Below the pieces are notes generated by a model. The model was not told where the DNA came from and did not search any database. It was given only the letters and a program-made list of their open reading frames with translations. The translations under genes and the position numbers were made by a program. 64,000 nt of DNA from Perca fluviatilis (taxonomy: Eukaryota; Chordata; Actinopteri; Perciformes; Percidae). Shown here in pieces: positions 12,050-22,969 of the stretch (position 1 is its first letter; each line of letters starts with the position of its first letter). The stretch lies in the NCBI RefSeq assembly GCF_010015445.1, contig NC_053118.1, forward strand, positions 5,101,781 to 5,165,780, in the 5' to 3' direction.

Positions 12050-12179
12050 GTAATGTCATGATATCCTCAAGCCACAAGCCCATGACAATTCTATTTCAGT
12101 TGTCAAAGACCTATCCTCAGGCTTAAAGGCACAGGTTCAAATGAGGCCATTTACAAAAATTGGTTTTATTCAAGAGCAA

Positions 12180-12183
12180 CAAC

Positions 12184-12220
<37 letters not shown>

Positions 12221-14211
12221 ATTATGTTTTATTTCTGTGTCATGCCAAACATTTTGGCCCATCCCACATGGGATTACAAGACACCACAAATTTAATTATA
12301 TAACAAACATCTTCCTGTCGCATATACAAATCATTCGGAGAAATACATGAATACAAATATATTCATATACACACATATACACATACACATATGTATATAC
12401 ACGTACACACATACCACACACAAACATCAAATTCTCATCTACAATTCATCTCGATAAAGAGCTTTTTTCCTATTCTCCCAAGCTTTATCTAGATAATTGG
12501 CTAATTTATATGTTTCACATGTGAACAGCCATCTCAGTCTTTGAGCATCATCCAAATTTACCAAATCAATCTCTGCTTTTATCCTACAAAACAAAAAATC
12601 ACGCTGTTCACAATAAAAAGGACAATAGAAAACAAAATGGAACTCATTTTCTATATCATTTAAGCAACACATAGGACAGATCCGTTTTTCATCTTCTACA
12701 TTAACATATCGTCCTGTTTCAATAGTCAAAGGCAAAACACCAGATCTCACTTGAACACATGAAGATCATTGCCTTTTTGACAAATTATATACAACATAAT
12801 TGCCAGTGCCATATTCTGGTTTTATCATTACAAAAATATTTTTTTTTGGCTTAGCCCATATATCATCGACCCACTGCTTTTGTCTTTAGCAAACACAGAT
12901 TCTTTAAACAAACCAATATTCAGCTTTTCATTATTAACTCCCCAAAACCATAATTACAAAAGAATTTGCATATGTCGTTAGACCAAAGACCAAGAATGTG
13001 TTTATCCCAGAGAAATATTTTCCTTGTCAACCTATTTGCGTCCATATCCAATAGACGATTCCATAACTGGGCCATACATATCTTCCAGCGAGCCTCACAT
13101 GATTCCCATCCCATGTCTCCCACTATCGCCAATGTAGGGGTATATATATGCACACCCAGAAAATATCTTATGGCACTATTTTGCACTAATTCACAATTAG
13201 ATATATTCCTATGTCCTCTAACACCCACAATATAATCATGTATAGGGCACACACACAGGCTTAAAACAATTTAGAATAAGTTTGAAAACTTTCAGATTCT
13301 TGCTTTTACCAATAATTCCTCCCAAAGCTCTACGTGCTGAATCAGCAAGAACCTTAACACCATTTCTAAAATTCATATGTTCATCAATATAAAAACCTAG
13401 ATATTTATATGAGTCTACAAAGTTCAGCTTGTGTGACCCAATTTTAAACTCATAAGTGCTGCGAGTAGTTAAAGGTTTTCTAAAGTGAATTATTTCCGTT
13501 TTCTTTCTATTGATAAACAATCTCCATTTATTACACCAATCATCAATATAGGAGAGCATCCGCTGCAGATTATCTTCAGATGGAGACAGTAGTACTATGT
13601 CATCCGCGTACAAAAGAATACTGATCATTTCATTTCCACATCTTATCCCACAATTCAATGCTTTAATTTCCTTTGCCAAGTCATTTATATAAATTGCAAA
13701 TAATGTGGGAGACAAAGCATCGCCCTGTTTTACCCCTGATGATGTTGGAAACCAGTTTGTATGGAATTCATTCAATCTTACACATGCTATGGGCTTGTGA
13801 TAAACAGACTTCAGTGACATATAAAAATGTCCATTTACCCCATACTCTATAAGCTTATATGCTAACAGATCCCTATTGATCATATCAAAATCTTTGTGAA
13901 AATCGATAAAGCACGAATATGTTGGCTTATTTTCACTTATTCTATTAATTGTAAACAATACAAAAATGTGATCTAGGCATGATCTTGATTTACGGAACCC
14001 ATTTTGTTCTTCCACAAGGAGCTCTTCTTTCTCTAAATACAACATGAGCCTCTCATTAAGTATTGTAGAATACAGTTTATAAACTGTGCTCATTAGACTA
14101 ATCCCTCTATAATTTAAACGCACCCTTGGATTTTCATTTTGGGATTTTGGTATCAGATTAATAATTGATTTAAGCCACATAGATGGTAGTTTGCCTGATT
14201 CAAAACATCCT
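12180..14211 (-). pseudogene. Non-LTR retrotransposon ORF2, RT and C-terminal part (decayed)
   Basis: Minus-strand LINE copy. The largest intact frame (13236-14180) is a reverse transcriptase with NYRGISLMSTVYKLYS, QNGFRKSRSCLDHIF, GVKQGDALSPTLFAIYINDL and LLYADDIVLL, the YADD box being the catalytic core. Downstream frames at 12920-13252 and 12439-12750 continue the protein after frameshifts. The last has a terminal zinc-knuckle CPMCCLNDIENEFHFVFYCPFY-type motif, seen at the C-terminus of I/Jockey/CR1-related LINEs. The 3' end is a (TAAC)n tail on the minus strand at about 12185-12221. The 5' side continues at 16666 beyond a TTAA-type insertion. The endonuclease part is missing, so the copy is dead. 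Confidence 0.85.
12185..12221 (-). repeat. (GTTA)n microsatellite forming the LINE tail
   Basis: Nine GTTA units. On the LINE strand they read (TAAC)n and follow 'agaaataaaacataat', so they mark the 3' terminus of the minus-strand LINE. Confidence 0.85.
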
Positions 14212-14215
14212 TTAA

Positions 14216-16661
14216 AGGGGTGATAGAATGATTATATAGGGCAGGGGTCACCAACCTTTTCGAAACTGAGAGCTACTTCATGGGTATTGAGTCATACGAT
14301 GGGCTACCAGTTTGATACGCTCTTCTGAAATAACAAATGTGCTCAGTTTGCCTTTAGTTATATATGATTAATGATAGTTATATATGATTATTAATGATTA
14401 ATGATAGTTATATATGATTTTTAATGATTAATGATGCTCATCTATGTGAAGACACTGATCATGTTAATGATTTCTCAAAACAATTATCAACAATGACTTA
14501 ACAAGGTGGGAAACAGATAATATCAATATTCAATTTTAATTTTTAGAACAGGCCTGAGGGCTACTCATGTGGTCCTTGGGGGCTACCTGGTGCCCGCGGG
14601 CACCGTGTTGGTGACCCCTGATATAGGGTATTTTACACTGTTCCTTAAGGTCTCCTAATGGGGTATGTAACATTGGTTGGACTAAAAATTGCCCGAATGC
14701 TATTTTGTTAGGCCCTTAACTACCCTGTGAATATGGCTCTATTTGGAACAAGAGCTTTTCTTCCATATATGGTATGCTCATGAATATTCCGAATGAGCTA
14801 CGCGCTGATTGGTTTGAGCAAACTACATAGAAACATATGGGAGACTGGACAGCAGGTCTCATATTTCAGACACTGCAAAGTTATACATTGTTTGTTGGGC
14901 TATTTCGTTATTAAATTCACTTCTGAGACTTTTTTAAGCGAGAAATCAACTATATAAAGCTCAAATATGGGCCGTTTTACGAAAATTGATGGCTAATTTG
15001 GTAAGACTGTGTGTCGGAGTTCAGCCGCCGGTGCTGCATCGCCGCCTGGCCTGCCTTCCTTCACAGACCCCGGCCTTCTATGAGGTACTTGGAGCTCTGT
15101 CACGACTGTCAGCCCACAGCAGGGACTACCAAATGCTGCTGCCCTGACAGAGCTCCAAGGCCTGGAACTCCCCTCTTCCTGCTAGCTAAATGGCCCGTTG
15201 TGTGAGAGTGAGAGTGCGGCCAGCGAGCTTGTTACACCAGCAATCTCTTACCACATGTTACACACATGTCACGCCACTTATACAACATCTAAATGTCTTA
15301 TAAAGCTAACAACGTGTCCGATTTCAAGTTAATGAATATTTGTGGAGACTAGCTAGGTGTTTCGTTAGCTGCGGCTGTCCCTTCAATTCTAGCGATATGT
15401 AGCTACAAATCACAGATAGTTAGCTTAATGTTCGGCCTAATTCGAGTGTATTTACAGTTTGAATTTCGTCACGCCACTTATACAACATATAACTAAATGT
15501 CTTATAAAGCTAACAACGGTGTCCGATTTCAAGTTAATGAATATTTGTGGAGACTAGCTAGATGTTTCGTTAGCTGCAGCTGTCCCTTCCAAGTCTAGCT
15601 ATATGTAGCTGCAAATCACGGATAGTTAGCTTAATTTTCGGCCTAATTCGAGTGTATTTACAGTTTGAATTTCGTCACGCCACGTATACAACATCTACCT
15701 AAGGGTTTTATAAAGCTAACAATGGTGTCCGATTTCAAGTTAATGAATTTTTGTGAATTCCAGAGGAATTCTAAGAGGAGGCTAGCTAGCTCTCATTGAT
15801 AGAGCTACATCCAGCTGCAGGCTCTATCAATGAGACTCGCGGACAAGCGGCGTTTATTTCCCCAATCGTTTGTTTAAATAACTCAACACATTATAATTAC
15901 ACACATTAAAAGATTAACTGGAACCTGTAGTAACAGATTCCTGGCATAACAAGCTCGCTGACCGCGCTCTCACTCACACACACCTGGCATTAGGAAGAGG
16001 GGAACTGCAGGCCCTGGAGCTCTGTCAGGGCAGCGGCGTTTAGTAGTCATTCACCCACAAAGCAGTGACTTTGCGCGGGTATGAAGTTCCGTGGGCTGCC
16101 AGTCTTGACGGAGCTCAATCGAGCTCACAGCAGGCCGGGGTCTGTGAAGGAAGGCAGGCCAGGCGGCGAGGCAGCAACACAGGCAGCACCGGCAGCTGAA
16201 CTCCGACATACAGTCGGACAAAATTTGCAATTAGACATACATTTTTGTAAAACGGCCCATATTTGACCTGTACATTGTTGATTTCTCGCATAAAGAAGTC
16301 TCAGAAGTGAATTGAATGGTAAAATAGCAGATGAACAACAGATGAAATACTGTATAATTTCTGAGATCTGCACGACCTAGAGTCAGAAGACTAACTGATC
16401 TCAGGTCAGTAGTTTAGCTAATTAACATTTTGGGGCGTGACAAGGAGAGAGACTAGAGCTAAATGAGGAGGAGCCGCAATAGTTGATGTCAACTATGGGG
16501 CTTGAAGAGATTTGCCCGTTTTCATAGGCAGTTTCAAATTGTGAGATTTGCAGAGAAAAGAGGTGTCAATGGGATTTAGAGGTTCTATGTATGTCCTACC
16601 CCCTAAACTGTCATTATTCAACTATGACAAGGTAAAATCGGTTTTGCATTCTATCACCCCT
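14216..16661. mobile_element. TTAA-target element, copy 1
   Basis: Ends AGGGGTGATAGAATG and CATTCTATCACCCCT, flanked by TTAA (14212-14215 and 16662-16665), as in piggyBac and Kolobok superfamilies. The outer several hundred bases are inverted copies of each other ('ctcaaatatgggccgtttta' against 'taaaacggcccatatttga'). The centre holds three tandem units of about 200 bp (anchors near 15302, 15506, 15713: 'gtgtccgatttcaagttaat') and a hairpin 'gatagagctacatccag'. No transposase. It interrupts the LINE reverse transcriptase at 14211/16666. Confidence 0.85.
14242..14620. mobile_element. hAT MITE nested in TTAA element copy 1
   Basis: Termini CAGGGGTCACCAACC and GTTGGTGACCCCTG, 379 bp, with a perfect 8-bp target duplication ATATAGGG (14234-14241 and 14621-14628). 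The empty site is visible in the sister TTAA copies at 32961 and 37596. No coding capacity. Confidence 0.93.
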
Positions 16662-16665
16662 TTAA

Positions 16666-17050
16666 ATAAATCACACAAAATATCAAATAGTTTGGGTGAT
16701 TTCAGTATTTCATTTGGGATATTTTCAACCCCTGTCGCTTTTCCCAATTTAGCTTTATTAATAGACATTTGAACTTCTCCTTTTGTAAGATTATTATTAA
16801 GATCCTTATTTATCCAATATTCCCCTTTTAAAATGTGGCCCTCTGTTACCTTTTTCCTCTGACATAAATCCTCGTAGTACCACCTTAAAATCTTTCTCCC
16901 ACCTATTGATTACATCAGACAGCCCAGTCACTAAACTACCATCATTCCCCAGCACTTCCATGGGTATTTTCTAACTACGCCTTGGCCCTAGTTTATTAAT
17001 TTCTGACCAAAATCTCTTAGGGTGAGACGTTTGGATTCTCTTCAGGTTTA
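16666..17050 (-). pseudogene. Same minus-strand LINE, segment upstream of the RT
   Basis: Reverse-complement reading continues the LINE protein upstream of 14211. It includes a stretch around 'SINKAKLGKATGVENIPNEI', the N-terminal RT motif of many LINEs, which joins in sense to 'MWLKSIINLIPKS' across the TTAA insertion. It stops at a Tc1/mariner-type end at 17050, so the endonuclease was lost there or lies elsewhere. Confidence 0.75.
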
Positions 17051-17628
17051 CAGTTTTTTTCCAACTGCTTACACACAAAATCTTTTTATTTTCAATTCAA
17101 TTTTATTTATAGTATCAAATCATAACATAAGTTATCTCGAGACACTTTACAGATAGAGTAGGTCTAGACCACACTCTATAATTTACAAAGCCCCAACAAT
17201 TCCAACAATTCCAGTAATTCCCTCAAGAGCGAGCAGATTCCCTCAAGAGCAAGCAGATTATGTCAAACAATTTTTGAAACCTCTCACTCAAAGTGCAAAA
17301 CTACACAGCAAATCTCCAAAACCATAAACTATTTCTCAGCCTTTCACTCAGTTCTCAATTGCATAAAACTTTCAAAACATCACACACAATTCTCTACCTA
17401 AGACACAAAACTAACAAGAAGTGACTTGCTATCCATTTCTAAACACAACCAATCAAAATGCTACACTTAATTACCAGGGCACACACACACTCCTCACATT
17501 TGCAAACACATTATGTCATAACTGAACACTAACCAATCACTGCTTTAGTATAGGCTTATACATAGGTCAAAGGTCAGATTACCTGTTTTGAACAATGGAT
17601 GCCAACAATAGACAGACCAAGGGGAGTA
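17051..17628 (+). mobile_element. Tc1/mariner-like MITE, 5' part
   Basis: Starts CAGTTTTTTTCCAACTGC after TA (17049-17050). Its body 17266-17560 is near-identical to 18250-18545 of the intact sister element. A short unrelated fragment (17092-17265) interrupts it, and it ends where a hAT end (about 17629) begins, shortly after an ATG at about 17599 that may be the remnant start of a transposase. Confidence 0.65.
17092..17265 (-). repeat. Short interspersed retroelement-like fragment
   Basis: 'caattcaattttatttatag' followed by 'gagacactttacagatagag' is a widespread fish repeat fragment, read here as the complement of a retroelement tail. It sits inside the mariner-like MITE; the sister copy lacks it. 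Confidence 0.5.
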
Positions 17629-18230
17629 GGACATACCTGTCAAGTATCCCGTTTTGGCTGGGAAAGTCCCGTATTTTACCCTTCTTTCCCGCCGTCCTCC
17701 CGTATTAGTATTTTCCTGTAAATCTCCCGTTTTTTAACCTGCGTTATTAAAAAATAACAATACCCCGGGCCCGAGCGGAGTAAAAAAACAAAAACATTCC
17801 CAATCTGAGCTCTGTCACTAGCCTCGTGATAACTGCCACCTGCAGTAGCCTACTACAGGTACTGTAGGTGGCAGTTGTCACGAGGTTAGTGTGTGAGGTC
17901 AGATGATGAGTGAAAACACGGGGGAAAAAAAAGAAAAACAAACAGAGACAGATGATGGACGCTACGACAGAGACGGTGCGCTGCCAAAACTTATGAAGGC
18001 TTTGCTATGCATTCCCCATAGCAATGCAAGTTGAGAAAGGGTGTTTAGCATGGTACGAAAGATTGTTACAGAGAATAGGATGACGTTAGACAACAGAACT
18101 GTTTGCGCTCTACTCTCATGTAAAATGAACCACTCTGGCCCAGCCCACAAATACACTCCTTCCAAAACAGTCTTAAAGAATGCAAAGTCTGCAACAATTT
18201 TGTACAATAACTCACTAAAGAAAAGTTATG
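17629..18230 (+). mobile_element. hAT element remnant
   Basis: The left edge 'acatacctgtcaagt' with reiterated 'cccgtatttt' resembles one terminus of a fish hAT family. The right part is the transposase C-terminus described at 17972. Most of the coding region is deleted. A perfect-looking hairpin lies at about 17820-17885 ('gtgataactgccacctgcag' with complement). Confidence 0.55.
17972..18226 (+). pseudogene. hAT transposase C-terminal dimerisation domain (remnant)
   Basis: One frame reads DGALPKLMKALLCIPHSNAS, a stop, then ERVFSMVRKIVTENRM and onward to NAKSATILYNNSL. The 'NAS.ERVFS' block is the hallmark of the hATC dimerisation region in fish hAT transposases. The in-frame TGA stands where a Cys codon is expected, one substitution away. 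Upstream catalytic parts are absent. Confidence 0.7.
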
Positions 18231-18238
18231 TGAAATTA

Positions 18239-19086
18239 CAGTTTTTTCCAACTGCTTACACACAAAATCTTTTCATGTCACACGATTTTTGAAACCTCTC
18301 ACTCAAAGTGCAAAACTATTATAACTAATTTCTCAGTCTTTCACTCAGCTTTCAATTGCATAAAACACTTTTTTCAAAACATTAAACACAATTCTCTACC
18401 TAAGACACAAAAATCTAACAAGAAGTGACTTGCTTTCCTTTTCTAAACACAACCAATCAAAATGCTACACTTATTTACCAGGGCACACACACACTCCTCA
18501 CATTTGCAAACACATTATGTCATAACTGAACACTAACCAATCACAACGAGGAGGAGGAGGAGGAGGAGGAGGGAAGAAGCGTAAGAAGGAGAGCCATCTC
18601 TGATGAGATCAAGGCCACACTTATTCATCATGTGATCAACCACGGATTGACCAATGAGAGAAGCCCATCTTGAGTAGCTTTACAGTGGTGTCCATACTGC
18701 ATGCAACTATCTAATGACCAACCAGACTTTGTTTTGCACAGAGTGCATACAATTCTGCCCCCAACACACCCCCACCCTCTCCAGCAGATGACCTTTCTCT
18801 CTAGAACATTGTAAATGTAGATATAAGCCTATGAACGACAACGGAGCTTTAGATTTAGAACAACAGTGGTATATCCAAAAATTTACTATTATGAAAAAAG
18901 TGTTTGCCATTTGATGCAAAAGCTTCATTTTGAGATGTGTTTATGGTATTTTGAATGCAGTGTTTCATTTTGAAGGACATATGAGGCATTTTGCATTTTG
19001 TTTGTGCAGTTTTAGGAATTGTGTGTAGAGTTTTGAAAAAAGGAGACATAGTTTTGAAAACGTGTGCAAGCAGTTGGAAAAAACTG
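18239..19086. mobile_element. Tc1/mariner-like MITE (complete)
   Basis: Termini CAGTTTTTTCCAACTGC and GCAGTTGGAAAAAACTG, flanked by TA (18237-18238 and 19087-19088), 848 bp. The interior keeps a GAG-rich run at 18547-18572 and a short stretch reading ISDEIKATLIHHVINHGLT, which parallels NEIRATLVDHVVNHGLT in the transposase at 19602. It is therefore an internal deletion derivative of that family. Confidence 0.85.
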
Positions 19087-19224
19087 TAAAAGAAAAACTG
19101 TAAAAGAATTCAATATGAAATGAAAATAAAATGTAAATGTAAAGACAAGCAATGTTATAAATTGTAAATGTTTTCAGCATTCTGCATCAAGTGGTGATTT
19201 TAGCTTTCTTGTACACCTGTCTTA

Positions 19225-20920
19225 CAGTTTTTTTGGATTGCTTACACACTAAAATTAAAAGTAGTACACTATTAGCAAAACCTTACACTCAAGAAGCAAA
19301 ACATCAGCCCATATTTGCACAACTATAAGCACATTGTCAACCTCACACTTGTTGCAAAACTCTACATACAGTGATTTGCAAAACACTAAACACACTTAAC
19401 ATACATTACACACAAAAATCTATCATTAAGTCACTTCCTTGCAATACCAAAGCACTGACTGTCAAATTACCGCACCGTCCAACCAATTGGTTCAACACAG
19501 TCATCAGGTGTGCAAACACTTGTTTGCTTAATTGTAGACACACCAATCAGGTGTATAAGCACTATAAAAAGCAGCAGGTGAGTTCATCGGTCTTCAAGCA
19601 CAATGGAAAGAGTCAGAGAAAGAGTAAGACGAGGAGGAGAAGGAGGAGAACGAGGAGGAGGACAAGGAGGAGGAGGAGGAAGGGGAGGAAGAGGAATCAA
19701 CAGAGGATGAATCAACAGAGGAAGAGGAAGAGATGGAGGCCATGCTGGAGGTAGAGGAAGAGGAAGAGGAAGAGGAAGAGGAAGACAAGAAGGTGCTCAA
19801 AGTGGACCGAATCTGACAAATGAGATCCGCGCAACACTGGTTGACCACGTTGTCAACCACGGCCTGACGCTGAGGGAGGCTGGACTGCGAGTACAGCCAA
19901 ATCTAAGCCGATACACAGTGGCAAGTGTGATAAGAACATTTTGACTGGAAAATAGGTATTGTAAAAATATCATCATATCAAAAACATCTGCACGGTTTCA
20001 GTAACTGCTTACAGTACTGTATTCTATTCACTATCAGCACTTCTGTTACCTTTTCCTGTGAAATTACTGTACTATTGTATACTGTTTTTTTTAGGATTGA
20101 GGGTCAGGAACGACAAGTGGGAAGGCCTCCTATGTTCACAGAACAGCAAGAGAGGGAGATGGTAAACATGGTTTTGGCCAACAATGCTATAACACTCAAT
20201 CAGCTCCAAACTAACATTGTCAATAATCACGCCAGTTTCAACGATATCCATCAGGTCTCAACATCAACACTGGCACGCATCCTAAAAAAAAAACATATTC
20301 AAATGAAGCAAATTTATCGAGTGCCTTTCGAGCGAAATTCCAAAAGGGTGAAACGACTGCGGCATGATTATGCAGAGGTATGTATTCACTTTAGCAGTGT
20401 GATCTTGCATACTGTCTCATAATCTTTTACTGTATTGTAATATGTATACTAACACGAAACTACAAATTTTGCCTGACACTGTTCTTAGGTGAGGAGATCC
20501 AGCATGAGTTCATTTATAGATGAGGCTGGGTTCAACCTGACGAGAAAACGGGAGGAGGGAGGAAACATCATTGGGCTACAGGGCTATAGTCGATGTCCCA
20601 GGGCAACGTGGGGGTAATATAACACCCAGCCATTACACAGAATGGGGTCCTCTCCACCGCCATGCCGGCCCGGCCTTACAACACAGCACTCATACTTACA
20701 TTCTTGGACCAATTCGCACAACATAACCGCAGAAAACCAAATCGATCATATGCAATACATTGTTGTCTCGGAACAATGTGTCTTTCCACCGCTCTGCTCT
20801 GGTCTCGTACTGGTTCCCGCAACATCCACATTTCACCGTCCTATATCTTCCACCATACTCTCCATTCCTCAACCCTATAGAAGAGTTTTTCTCGGCATGG
20901 CGGTGGAAGGTATATGATCT
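19225..20920 (+). mobile_element. Tc1/mariner-like (DDE_3) element, 3' truncated
   Basis: Begins CAGTTTTTTTGGATTGC after TA (19223-19224), related to but distinct from the ends at 18239. It contains the transposase pseudogene at 19602 and breaks off directly into the AACGTT minisatellite at about 20920, without its right terminus. Confidence 0.7.
19602..20920 (+). pseudogene. Decayed three-exon DDE_3 (IS630/Tc1/mariner) transposase
   Basis: ATG at 19602 opens an Arg/Gly-rich (RGG-like) N-terminus from a GA-rich tract, followed by a helix-turn-helix (NEIRATLVDHVVNHGL). An in-frame TGA lies at 'FRA/F-stop-LENR' near 19943 and looks like a CGA-to-TGA change. A GT donor is near 19947; an acceptor after a T-run near 20094 resumes RIEGQERQVGRPPMF and a second HTH up to HDYAE. 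A second donor follows GAG at about 20377, with an acceptor near 20488. The catalytic half shows FIDEAGFNLT (first Asp), a shifted version of the expected DNVSFH (here NNVSFH) near 20775, and PPYSPFLNPIEEFFSAWRW (Glu region). Several frameshifts plus truncation make it inactive. Confidence 0.8.
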
Positions 20921-20923
20921 CCG

Positions 20924-21519
20924 CTGGAACGTCATCTTAAGGTTAGAACAACGTTGCTGGAACGTTAGCATAACGTTGCTGGAACGTTAGCGTAACGTTG
21001 CTGGAACGTTAGCGTAACGTTGCTGGAACCTCATCTTAAGGTTAGAACAACGTTGCTGGAACGTTAGCGTAACGTTGCTGGATTGTTAGCATAACGTTGC
21101 TTGAACGTCATCTTAAGGTTAGAACAACGTTGCTGAAACGTTAGCATAACATTACTGGAACGTTAGCATAACGTTGCTGGAACGTTAGTGTAACGTTGCT
21201 GGATTGTTAGCATAACGTTGCTGGAACGTCATCTTAAGGTTGGAACAACGTTGCTGAAACGTTAGCATAACATTACTGGAATGTTAGCATAACGTTGCTG
21301 GAACGTCATCTTAAGGTTAGAAAAACATTGCTGAAACGTTAGCATAACGTTGCTGGATTGTTAGCATAACGTTGCTGGATTGTTAGCATAACGTTGCTGG
21401 AACGTCATCTTAAGGTTAGAACAACGTTTCTGGAACGTTAGCATAACGTTGCTGGAACGTCATCTTAAGGTTAGCATAACGTTGCTGGAACGTTAGCATA
21501 ACGTTGCTGGAAAGTCATC
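20924..21519 (+). repeat. AACGTT minisatellite array (left arm)
   Basis: About 28 degenerate units of 20-22 bp centred on the palindrome AACGTT, organised in a higher-order pattern closed by 'catcttaaggttag'. It generates no meaningful coding frame. Confidence 0.9.
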
Positions 21520-21523
21520 TTAA

Positions 21524-22275
21524 AGTGATGGTTCGGAGTAATATCATGAAATTGCATTTCATGACCTCGAACCAAACACCCCCCCAGAAGCTTTTTTCAC
21601 CTGGGTCTAACATTGGGAGAGTTAGCCTAACGTTGCTGGAACATCATCTTAAGGTTAGAAAAATGTTGCTGGAACGTTAGCATAACGTTGCTAGAACGTT
21701 AGCATGATGTTACTGGAACGTCATCTTAAGGTTAGTATAACGTTGCTGCAACAAAAATATTTATTAATTTAATGATTAAATAAGGTAATGTCTCCAAACT
21801 TACCTCAATTATAAATTGTCTCCTGCTAGTTATACTACAGCACTTACTTTAAAAAAAAAGTTAAATTAATAAATATTTTTGTTGCATCTCTTTTCGGTGT
21901 AGTAATTTGTAGACAGCCCTAAGCACTCGGCTTACTGCAGGTAGCAGCAGCAGCAGCAGCAGCTAGCAGAAGAGAGCAGGCAAGTGTTCATAAACTTCTG
22001 GTGTACTTACAAACTTTCCAATCCATCATTTTATGAGTGCATAACCTATATGTACTAGTGAAGAAGTTTGGTATAATTTCGGGCATTATTAGTGGGGTCA
22101 TTTACGAGATACATCACTGGATCCATTAGCCCCTGCGCTAAGCTATTCAGCTGATAACGCTACTCTACGCTAACTCTCCCATTGTTCGACCCAGGGGAAA
22201 AAAGCTTCTGGGGGGGTGTTTGGCTCGAGGTCATGGTGCAAAGGACCCTAGGGTGAAATTACTCCGAACCATCAC
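21524..22275. mobile_element. TTAA-target element, second family (GTGATGGTTCGGAG ends)
   Basis: Termini AGTGATGGTTCGGAGTAAT and ATTACTCCGAACCATCAC flanked by TTAA (21520-21523 and 22276-22279). Arms of about 100 bp contain 'gaagcttttttcacctgggt' in inverted orientation. Compared with the copy at 47225, the segment 21612-21748 has been replaced by AACGTT minisatellite units. Confidence 0.8.
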
Positions 22276-22658
22276 TTAAAGGTTAGAACAACGTTGCTGG
22301 AACGTTAGCTTAACGTTGCTAGAACGTTAGCCTAACATTGCTGGAACGTCATCTTAAGGTTAGAAAAACATTGCTGGAATGTTAACATAACGTTGCTGGT
22401 ACAAAATGTTAGCAAAATGTTGCTAAAATATTACCCTAAAAAATATTACCCATCAAAAAGTTGAAAATGCACGTAAAAGTCCTGTGATATAAATGTCAAT
22501 GGTGAAAACATGGAGGCCACAATAACAAAAGATTTTCTGCATGGATAATGTGTTGTTGTGTTTTTTATACATGGGCCTTTTTATGAATGATTATAATATG
22601 ATAACATAACAGAAAATGCACATTTTTATGTTCTTGAAATGTTCCAAATAAATGTTAT

Positions 22659-22968
22659 CCCAGTGGGCATTTGATGTTAATTTAACATCAATATGACGTT
22701 AAAATTACGTCACAAAATAGGTCAAAAATAAAAAGACAAATTGACGTCAAAGACCTCAAATCAACGTTGATTTAATGTCAGTGATATTGACCTGAGATGT
22801 AGGGACTAGAAAAAAACATGTCAGATTGATACCTTTGTTGGGCCTCTTTACAACCACAAGGAAATAATTACAAAATATAATGACATCATGCATTCATGCA
22901 TGTCATACATGGTGGTCAAAATCTTGACTATTTGTTGATTTCAAATTGACGTCAAGGTGCCCGCTGGG
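22659..22968. mobile_element. MITE with CCCAGTGGGCA ends
   Basis: CCCAGTGGGCATTTGATG at the left and GTGCCCGCTGGG at the right are imperfect complements. The body is rich in 'tgacgtcaa' and 'aacgttga' palindromes. Flanks ATGTTAT / ATGTCAT could be a 7-bp duplication with one mismatch. Confidence 0.6.
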
Positions 22969-22969
22969 A

